A stretch of 10,365 nt of DNA from Candidatus Cloacimonadota bacterium (GTDB taxonomy: Bacteria; Muiribacteriota; UBA6191; JACPRK01). The stretch covers positions 1-10,365 of the forward strand of contig JAJFLN010000708.1 in assembly GCA_021772705.1 (NCBI GenBank), in the 5' to 3' direction. Numbering within the stretch: position 1 is the first letter of the stretch; the number at the start of each line of letters is the position of its first letter. The notes below the pieces were generated by a model that was not told the DNA's origin, made no database searches, and worked only from the letters and a program-made list of their open reading frames with translations. A program made the translations under genes and the position numbers. This document shows, piece after piece, positions 1 through 5,755 of the stretch.

Positions 1-87
1 GCGGGCGGCCATATCGTCTGAGCCTGTCGAAGCATGTCCTGAGCTACGCCGAAGGGGATGAATGGAGCGGGCGGCCATATCGTCTGA
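1..87. repeat. 21-bp direct repeat, two copies (1-21 and 67-87)
   Basis: Bases 1-21 (beginning GCGGGCGGCCATATCGTCTG) recur exactly at 67-87, 66 bp apart. The first copy is followed by GAGCCTGTCGAAG-type sequence and the second by CCCTTCGGCAAGCTCAGG. These resemble the short CTTCGACAGGCTCAGG-like dispersed repeats that I recall from many bacterial genomes. The copies could mark the ends of a tandem or inserted repeat unit. No transposase is present in the window. Confidence 0.8.
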
Positions 88-105
88 CCCTTCGGCAAGC
101 TCAGG
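38..105. repeat. Imperfect inverted repeat with GAGC...CGAAGG arms
   Basis: The left arm CCTGAGCTACGCCGAAGGG (38-56) pairs with the right arm CCCTTCGGCAAGCTCAGG (88-105). The reverse complement of the right arm matches the left arm as 8 plus 9 identical bases, with AC replaced by T in the middle. The loop of about 31 nt contains most of the second copy of the 21-bp direct repeat. As RNA or single-stranded DNA this would fold stably. It is typical of REP-like or intergenic dispersed elements rather than of a gene. Confidence 0.7.
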
Positions 106-175
106 AGAGGGGCCTGAAGGCGAGGACGGCCTCTCGACAGATGGCTCGGGGCGCACGGCTCTTGAACCGGGCCAC

Positions 176-274
176 GGGATCCGGGGACACACGACTGGAC
201 CCGAATTCGCCGTCGGCTGCCATGCCGCACGGATACCTCTGGAATTCGGGTCCAGTCGTGTGTCCCCGGATCCC
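176..274. repeat. Perfect 33-bp inverted repeat around a 33-nt spacer
   Basis: Bases 176-208 (starting GGGATCCGGGGACACACGAC) are exactly the reverse complement of 242-274; the spacer is 209-241. All 33 positions pair, so the element forms a very stable long hairpin or cruciform. The core GTGTCCCCGGA resembles palindromic repeats that I recall near REP-associated tyrosine transposases (RAYT, Y1 family), which suggests a non-autonomous mobile palindrome. It lies 88 bp upstream of the promoter candidate. A bidirectional terminator role for an unseen upstream gene is possible, but there is no T-tract. Confidence 0.9.
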
Positions 275-361
275 CCGTTGCGTCGTCCCTCACACTCAAA
301 CACCTCTTCTACGTTAGTTTCCGCCCCCCAGCAGACATGCACCCTCGCCGCAATCGGCAAG

Positions 362-390
362 TTGACAAATCGTGGCAGATCCAGCAAGAT
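362..390 (+). promoter_or_regulatory. Candidate sigma70-type promoter of the lipid-amine operon
   Basis: A perfect -35 box TTGACA lies at 362-367. After 17 bp comes a weak -10 box CAAGAT at 385-390, which matches TATAAT at three of six positions. Transcription would begin near 397, leaving a leader of about 50 nt before the ATG at 448. It is the only promoter-like sequence I found ahead of the five-gene run. The weak -10 box keeps confidence moderate. Confidence 0.4.
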
Positions 391-432
391 TTCTCGTCGG
401 CTGTCCATGCCGTCGGCGTACGCGGGGGGACT

Positions 433-438
433 GGAGAG
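433..438 (+). promoter_or_regulatory. Ribosome binding site that decides the 448 start
   Basis: GGAGAG lies 9 nt before the ATG at 448. The alternative in-frame ATG at 337 has a C-rich upstream sequence without a Shine-Dalgarno match, and it lies upstream of the candidate promoter. This favours 448. Confidence 0.65.
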
Positions 439-447
439 ACGCACAGG

Positions 448-1545
448 ATGGGTTCCTGTCTGGCAATCTCTGGAGAGAAAGAGCTCCGGAGAGCCTTGCT
501 CGACATTCGGAGAAAGATCTATCGAGGCCTGCCCGGCTGGCACGAACCGCCTGTCTTCATGGAACTGGACCGGTTCGACACGGCCAAGGAGCCATTCTGG
601 AAGGACCACATCGGTCAGACCTTCATCCACGAGGACGACGGCGAGATCGATGCCCGGGTGACGGTCTTCGTTCCCAACACCCGGACGACGGTCGGCCGGT
701 TCGCCTGCTTCGATTGCATCCACGATGAGGAAGTGGCCGAATCGATCTTGAGCGAGGCCACTCAGTGGCTCGTGGCCCGAGGCGTGTCCCATGTGGAGGG
801 ACCCTACTTCTTCAACATTCATGAAGAGGTGGGACTCCTGACCCGGGGGTTCGAATCCCCGTCAGCGATCATGATGCCCTACAACCCGGGCTACTATCAC
901 GAGCTGCTGGAGCACGCCGGGTTCGACACCGTACGCCGGTTCCTGACCTATCGCTACGATCTGGAGAGCTGCTACGAGACGGTCCACTCTCAGGCCCGGG
1001 CTATCGGCAATTACACCATCAGGTCCTTCGACATGAAACAGGTCGGTCCCGAGATTGCCATGCTCCTGGACGTCTATAACTCGGCGTTCCAGGACAACTG
1101 GGGATTCGAGCCGATCACGGCCAGCCAGGGCGAGCAGCTGATCCAGAACATCCTGGAGGTGGGAGATCCCAGGCTGGTCCGGGTCGCTGAACGAGATGGG
1201 CAGGCCGTGGGCTTCATCCTTTGCGTGCCCGATGTGAATGGCCATCTCTACTCCATTCGAAACTATCCGGAGTTGATGAAGAAACTCTCCCTCGGCTGGA
1301 ACGTCATGCGCCACAACATCCGGGATTGCCGGGTCATCACCCTGGCGGTTCGGCGGGAGTTCCAGGGCAAGGCGCTGTCGCGACTGCTGGTGGACAGTCT
1401 GGCCTCTGTGGCCAGGGAGGCGGGATACCGCAACGCCGAGCTGTCCTACGTGGACACCGAGAACCGTCAGATGAAGAGACTGATGGTCGGCTACCGGTTC
1501 CACACGCAGAAGGAGTACCGGATCTTCGCCAAGGAGCTGGGCTGA
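448..1545 (+). CDS. YghO-like GNAT-fold N-acyltransferase
   Basis: The predicted product is a 365-residue cytosolic acyltransferase of the GNAT superfamily that would move an acyl group from acyl-CoA or acyl-ACP to an amine. The N-terminal part (residues 10-60: IYRGLPGWHEPP, then an aromatic-rich stretch) and the middle block GPYFFNIHEEVGLLTRGFES (118-137) resemble the large uncharacterised GNATs related to E. coli YghO. The C-terminal GNAT core has a motif-A-like stretch VRREFQGKALSRLL (301-314), which binds the acyl-donor pyrophosphate in this fold. From memory, the bacterial ceramide synthase of Caulobacter also belongs to this broad group, so N-acylation of a long-chain amine is attractive but inferred. 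I chose the ATG at 448 over 337 because of its Shine-Dalgarno site and because family members start near this point. It is the first gene of the operon; the next begins 13 nt after its stop. Confidence 0.82.
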   Translation: MGSCLAISGEKELRRALLDIRRKIYRGLPGWHEPPVFMELDRFDTAKEPFWKDHIGQTFIHEDDGEIDARVTVFVPNTRTTVGRFACFDCIHDEEVAESILSEATQWLVARGVSHVEGPYFFNIHEEVGLLTRGFESPSAIMMPYNPGYYHELLEHAGFDTVRRFLTYRYDLESCYETVHSQARAIGNYTIRSFDMKQVGPEIAMLLDVYNSAFQDNWGFEPITASQGEQLIQNILEVGDPRLVRVAERDGQAVGFILCVPDVNGHLYSIRNYPELMKKLSLGWNVMRHNIRDCRVITLAVRREFQGKALSRLLVDSLASVAREAGYRNAELSYVDTENRQMKRLMVGYRFHTQKEYRIFAKELG

Positions 1546-1558
1546 GCCCACGGCCAGG

Positions 1559-4039
1559 GTGGACGCCTACACGAGATACTCGAACCGGGAGCTTGGCCTG
1601 CTGATGGCCCAGCTCGGTATTGACGAGCGATTCCAGCGGGCCGAGGGGCTGAGTTACTTCACCGCTGACGGCCGGGAGTTCCTGGACATGACGGCCAGCT
1701 ATGGAGCGCTGCCTTTCGGTCACAATCCGGACTTCCTCGTCAGGGCGGCCCGGGAGTTCCTGGCCGAGCGCCGGCCCAGCCTCTTCAAGGGCAATCCGAA
1801 CTTCCTGGAATCGGAGGCGGCGGAGGCGCTCCTGGACGCCTTCGGAGCCGAGCACGTCATCTTCACCAGCGGTGGAGCCGAGTCGGTCAATCTGGCCATC
1901 AAGGCCGCCCGGCTGGTGACGGGCCGCAGGCAGGTCATCGCCTTCCAGAACTCCTACCATGGCACTACGGGAGAGGCCCTTCGTCTCACGGGCAACCTGG
2001 CCTATCAGGAAGCCTTCGCTCAGTCTCTCGATGACGACGTCCTGTTCTGCGCCTACAATCAGGTGGAGGACCTGGAGGCGGCTCTGGAAGAGGACGGCGA
2101 CCGGGTGGCTGCCGTGATTGTCGAACCTGTTCAGGGCGAGGGCGGGGTGATCCCCGGCACGCAGGAGTTTCTCCGCCGGGTCCGGGAGCTCTGTTCCTCC
2201 GTGGGCGCCCTGCTGATCCTGGATGAAATCCAGACCGGTCTCGGCCGCTGTGGAGATCTGTCTCGAAGCCGTACTCTGGGGGTGAAGCCCGATCTGCTGT
2301 TGCTGTCGAAGGGACTGGCCGGCGGTCTGGCCCCCATAGGCTGCTGCCTCTTCGACGGAGTCTGGGATCGCCGCCTTGATGCCCTCCACAGCTCGACATT
2401 CGGTGGTAACGGGTTCGCCGCCTCCCTGGTTCCGCGGGTCCTGAGGCGGATGACTCCCGAGCTGTTCCGAAGCGTGGATGACATGGGGAGACGCTTACTG
2501 GAGGGTCTTCAGGAGCTGGTGGGCAGATATCCGGAGCTCCTCGAAGAGGCCCGAGGCGTGGGGCTGCTGACGGGACTGGAGTTCCGGGAGGAGGTCCGGG
2601 GGGGCACGCCATTCCTGGACCACCTGGTGGAGACCTTCGGGCTGTTGCCCGCGGCCGTGGCCCACGTCCGCCACAACCACCGGGTCTGTCTGGCAACGAC
2701 TCTGAACACCCGATCGACCCTGCGTGTGACACCGGCCCTGACGGTGACGGAGACCGAAGTGGATCGGGTCATCGAGGCCCTGGACGACTTCCTGCGATCC
2801 TTCAGCGATTGTCAGACTACCCGCATCGTGAGGCATCTGATCGACAAACGCCTCGACGTGGATCATGAGGTATTGAAGCCTGTTCACCTGGCCCGGTACG
2901 CCGCCGAACCGCCCCCGTCGAAGGAGGACCGGGTCATGTTCCTGGTCCATCCGAACTCGCCGGCCTATCTGGAGCGGTTCGATCCCAGCTTCAGGCAGCT
3001 GACGGAGGCCGAACAGGGCTGGCTCGCCCGGAATCTGACGGCCGTCATCGAGCCTGTGCCCTGGCACGAGTTCTCCGTGGGACCGCTGGCGGTCTGTGTT
3101 CTGGCCAGTCCGTTCCTTCCTGCCCAGATCACCACCCTGGGCCGGAGTGTCTGGCGGCAGGAGGTGGAGCTGGCGGCCCGGAAGGCCAGGAGCCTCGGAG
3201 CCAGGCTGGTGGGCCTCGGGGGGCTGCTGTCGGTGGTGACCCGGGATGGTCAGGACATCCCGGACCTGGGGATAGGTGTCACGACGGGAAACTCCCTGAC
3301 CGCCTTTGCGGCCTACGAGGCCATGCTGGAGTTGATTCCTCGGCATCACCGGGGCAGCAGGCCGCCGGTGGCGATGCTCGGGGGCTATGGGAACATCGGT
3401 CTGGCCCTGTCGGAGCTGCTTCTGCGGGAGGGCTATGACGTGGTTCTCTTCGGGAACCCCGAGAACCCTTTGAGGGGTCAGATGCTGGCCTGGGCGAGGA
3501 AGGAGCTGGAGAGCCGAAAGGGTATCCGGGGCCGTGTGTCCATCGGAGATTCACTCAAGGCCTTGGGACCGGAGCCCTTCGTGGTCGTGACGGCCACGAG
3601 CAATCCCAGCTTTCATCTCGAGACAAGCCAGCTGCCCGCCGGGTCGACGGTGCTCGATCTGGCCATGCCGCCGAATCTGACGCCGGAGGTGGCTCAGGGC
3701 GCCTCCCACCTGAATGGATACCGCATCGGGAGGGTCAGATCTCCCGTTGAATTGCCCGATCTCTGGATGTTAGAATTGTCGGACACGATCTATGGGTGCC
3801 TGGCGGAGACGATCGTCCTGGGACTGGAGCGGAGCTGGGGGGGCTATTCACGAGGGCCTCTCAGGGCCGACGAGGTTCTGGGCATCGGCGAGAGAGCCCG
3901 GGCCCATGGATTCAGAAGTGCACACGATCGGGTTCTGTCCGAAGGCGGAACCGAGAAGTCAGGTCGCCGGAACAAGTCGCAATCCAGCCACCGGCGGAAG
4001 CAACGGCAACAGCCGGTAACCGGAAAGGGAATGGTCTGA
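1559..4039 (+). CDS. Class III aminotransferase fused to acyl-ACP reductase-like domain
   Basis: The 826-residue protein has two enzymes. Residues about 25-415 are a class III PLP aminotransferase: phosphate-binding TSGGAES (103-109), SYHG (132-135), EPVQGEGG (189-196), DEIQTG (222-227), Schiff-base Lys in LLLSKGLAGG (K251) and STFGGN (279-284). Residues about 455-785 resemble cyanobacterial acyl-ACP reductase (AAR): TTGN (575-578), Rossmann glycines GGYGNIG (608-614), LDLAMPPNL (699-707), and a Cys in YGCLAETIVLGLERSW (C747) that falls where AAR has the acyl-thioester cysteine (FACFAEAM). IGERARAHGF (776-785) matches the AAR C-terminus. Together they could reduce a fatty acyl thioester to an aldehyde and aminate it to an alkyl amine (inference). 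A 41-residue basic tail (786-826) follows. The start is a GTG with poor Shine-Dalgarno; ATG 1604 is the alternative. The downstream gene starts 2 nt after the stop. The reductase could instead act on another acyl substrate. Confidence 0.88.
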   Translation: MDAYTRYSNRELGLLMAQLGIDERFQRAEGLSYFTADGREFLDMTASYGALPFGHNPDFLVRAAREFLAERRPSLFKGNPNFLESEAAEALLDAFGAEHVIFTSGGAESVNLAIKAARLVTGRRQVIAFQNSYHGTTGEALRLTGNLAYQEAFAQSLDDDVLFCAYNQVEDLEAALEEDGDRVAAVIVEPVQGEGGVIPGTQEFLRRVRELCSSVGALLILDEIQTGLGRCGDLSRSRTLGVKPDLLLLSKGLAGGLAPIGCCLFDGVWDRRLDALHSSTFGGNGFAASLVPRVLRRMTPELFRSVDDMGRRLLEGLQELVGRYPELLEEARGVGLLTGLEFREEVRGGTPFLDHLVETFGLLPAAVAHVRHNHRVCLATTLNTRSTLRVTPALTVTETEVDRVIEALDDFLRSFSDCQTTRIVRHLIDKRLDVDHEVLKPVHLARYAAEPPPSKEDRVMFLVHPNSPAYLERFDPSFRQLTEAEQGWLARNLTAVIEPVPWHEFSVGPLAVCVLASPFLPAQITTLGRSVWRQEVELAARKARSLGARLVGLGGLLSVVTRDGQDIPDLGIGVTTGNSLTAFAAYEAMLELIPRHHRGSRPPVAMLGGYGNIGLALSELLLREGYDVVLFGNPENPLRGQMLAWARKELESRKGIRGRVSIGDSLKALGPEPFVVVTATSNPSFHLETSQLPAGSTVLDLAMPPNLTPEVAQGASHLNGYRIGRVRSPVELPDLWMLELSDTIYGCLAETIVLGLERSWGGYSRGPLRADEVLGIGERARAHGFRSAHDRVLSEGGTEKSGRRNKSQSSHRRKQRQQPVTGKGMV
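2921..2938 (+). promoter_or_regulatory. Internal Shine-Dalgarno and ATG at the reductase-domain start
   Basis: AAGGAGG at 2921-2927, a full match to the anti-Shine-Dalgarno sequence, stands 8 nt before an in-frame ATG at 2936 (Met460 of the fusion). The residues that follow, MFLVHPNSPAYLERFD, align with the first residues of AAR (MFGLIGHLTSLEQARD), so this ATG sits where a free reductase would begin. Initiation here would give a 367-residue protein, near the length of AAR (about 341). Codons for Lys-Glu-Asp also produce this sequence, so chance is possible. Confidence 0.5.
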
Positions 4040-4041
4040 TC

Positions 4042-5724
4042 ATGCAGGTGCGTCGACGTCGAGGATCGATTTTCAGTTTTCTGGCTTTGCTCATGATGGG
4101 AGCTCTGGTCCTGACGACGCCAGTCCTCGCCCAAGGTGGCCGTGCAGGAGACGGCGGCAATGGCGGAGGCGATGCGGCCCAGCCGGCCCCGTCACAGCGG
4201 GCGGGACACATCCCGAATGACTTCACCGACGCCAGCCTGGATGCTCCCCTGCTGGAGACGAAGCACGTCTATGACCTCTACGGAGCCATCGTCGGCTACC
4301 TGCTCCAGGTCTATCCTCAGGACGGCCCGGCCCACGACGCGCTGACGAAGTTCAACCAGTTCGTCCAGCACGAGAAGAGCGCCTATGAAGCCGATCCGGC
4401 CAGCGCTCGACCCTACCGGATGCCCATGTCCATCGACTCCCTGATGAAGTACCTGAATCAAGGCGCCACGGGGGACTCTTCCCCCGCCACTCTGGGTATC
4501 GAGGACAACATCAAGGCCCAGCTCTACGTCTCCTCGATTCTTCCCCTGATTCACCTCCGGGGCATCACCTTCCGGGTCCGGCCCATGGTCGAGCGATCCT
4601 TCGTGATGCACTCCATGGGTATCAACTTCCTGCGAGGCCTGAAACAACAGCTTGATGTGATGTCCGGCGCCAACGGCCGGGCGGTCTTCAACTTCATGAC
4701 CTTCCCCATGAGCTACAGCGAGCGGACCAAGCTCCAGTTCGACACGGTCAGCGACTTCCAGAGCTGGCTCATCAGCAGCTTCCTGCCGACCCTGAACCAC
4801 TCGATCACCATCGTGGAGCGGGCCGTCGCCAGCTCCGGTGATGATTTCAAGGCCAGCCTCAACATGCAGGTCTTCATGAAGGCCGACCATCCCTTCCCAA
4901 GCGCCGCAATGGAGAGCGCACACCGCTGGTTCGGTTCCGAAGAGGTCAAGGTCTACCTGGGACAGCTCTACGCCGCTCGAGCGGGGCTGAGACTGTTCTG
5001 CGCCTATGACCTGGATGACTACGGCAAGGCAACCAACGAGCTGAGCAGCACTCTGATCAAGGACTTCTTCAAGGAGAAAGTCAGGTTCGGCAAAAAGCCC
5101 AGAGTCGGCACTCCTTCCCACCGCAGATTCAAGATCATGGAGAAGTACTCCAAGCTCTGGACCCTCAAGTCCTCCGAGCAGTGCCAGGCAGCTCTGGGTG
5201 ATATCCAGAAGGCATCGGCAGTGTACGACCAGGCCATGCACGGTTTCTTCAAGGCCTCCTCCGGCGACGGAGACAACAGGCTCGCTGTCATCCGGTACTT
5301 CCACTCCAGCTACAGGGAGTACGAGACGAAGCTGGCCCCCCAGATTCGCGCCGTCGTATCCGGACCGGCCACTCTGACTGACTACATCGGCGGCGCCACG
5401 GTCGATGTGGATCTGCCGGGCTTCCTCTCCAACCCGCCCCAGGACCTGAAGGCGTTCTTCCCTGAGAAGTTCGATACCACGGCCAAGTACGTGGAACTCG
5501 AGTCCGCTTCCGACACGCTGGTCTACACCAACTACGACTATGGCCGGCCTCTGGGCTGGAAGGCCGGCGCAGCCGCCGATAGCTGGGGCAAGATCTTCCC
5601 GAACATCAAGAAGTCCGTCAACAGCGACGGATACTGGGATGCCCCCCTGGTGACCTTCCGGGATCTGTCCCGCACCTACGTTGGCATGCTGGTGGCTCCC
5701 CTCCTGTCGGGAGCCATCTTCTGA
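4042..5724 (+). CDS. Exported protein of unknown function
   Basis: I do not recognise this 560-residue protein. It opens with a clear Sec signal peptide: a basic n-region (MQVRRRRG), a hydrophobic core at about 9-27 and a signal-peptidase-I-type site at PVLA|Q (cut after 30). No lipobox cysteine is present, so it should be periplasmic or further outside. A Gly/Gln/Pro-rich linker (31-55) leads to a long, apparently mostly alpha-helical domain without repeats or known catalytic motifs; it has two cysteines (320, 381). The last residues are hydrophobic (VGMLVAPLLSGAIF). The ATG at 4042 is chosen because it starts the signal peptide and has GGAAAGGGA (4022-4030) upstream; the frame is open further upstream, but that part overlaps the fusion gene and is not protein-like. 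Its position between the lipid enzymes and the RND exporter suggests a periplasmic carrier, partner of the pump or target of the pathway. That is inference only. Confidence 0.8.
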   Translation: MQVRRRRGSIFSFLALLMMGALVLTTPVLAQGGRAGDGGNGGGDAAQPAPSQRAGHIPNDFTDASLDAPLLETKHVYDLYGAIVGYLLQVYPQDGPAHDALTKFNQFVQHEKSAYEADPASARPYRMPMSIDSLMKYLNQGATGDSSPATLGIEDNIKAQLYVSSILPLIHLRGITFRVRPMVERSFVMHSMGINFLRGLKQQLDVMSGANGRAVFNFMTFPMSYSERTKLQFDTVSDFQSWLISSFLPTLNHSITIVERAVASSGDDFKASLNMQVFMKADHPFPSAAMESAHRWFGSEEVKVYLGQLYAARAGLRLFCAYDLDDYGKATNELSSTLIKDFFKEKVRFGKKPRVGTPSHRRFKIMEKYSKLWTLKSSEQCQAALGDIQKASAVYDQAMHGFFKASSGDGDNRLAVIRYFHSSYREYETKLAPQIRAVVSGPATLTDYIGGATVDVDLPGFLSNPPQDLKAFFPEKFDTTAKYVELESASDTLVYTNYDYGRPLGWKAGAAADSWGKIFPNIKKSVNSDGYWDAPLVTFRDLSRTYVGMLVAPLLSGAIF

Positions 5725-5755
5725 GCCGGACTGAACTGAACCGATCTTCCGGCAC

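Larger units (their letters stand above)
1..447. other. Intergenic region rich in repeats, no gene supported
   Basis: No reading frame here resembles a protein. The open frames that cross it run through palindromic repeats and are low-complexity Ser/Arg/Pro sequence. It holds a direct repeat, two inverted repeats and, at its right end, a promoter candidate and the ribosome binding site of the first operon gene. Between about 275 and 361 I see nothing recognisable. The first repeat begins at base 1, so the repeat cluster may extend to the left of the window. Confidence 0.7.

Noticed and set aside
212..412. A 16-base similarity between 212-227 and 396-412 with a single extra base
   Set aside because: Short, one indel, and made of common GTCGGC/ATGCCG words; not enough to call a repeat.
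337..447. N-terminal extension of the first acyltransferase from the ATG at 337
   Set aside because: There is no Shine-Dalgarno site, it lies upstream of the candidate promoter, and its residues do not look like the family. The 448 start is better supported.
62..661. A 199-codon open frame on the plus strand
   Set aside because: It runs through the palindromes and then in the wrong frame over the acyltransferase gene. Its translation is Ser/Arg/Pro-rich without any family pattern.
844..861. A tRNA T-arm lookalike (CGGGG, GTTCGAA, CCCCG)
   Set aside because: No acceptor stem or anticodon arm surrounds it, and it encodes the conserved GFES segment of the acyltransferase. Treated as chance, though such sequences can serve as integrase sites.
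4469..4486. A 7-bp GC hairpin with a CTCT loop
   Set aside because: It lies inside the exported-protein gene with no T-tract and does not interrupt the frame; probably coincidental in GC-rich DNA.
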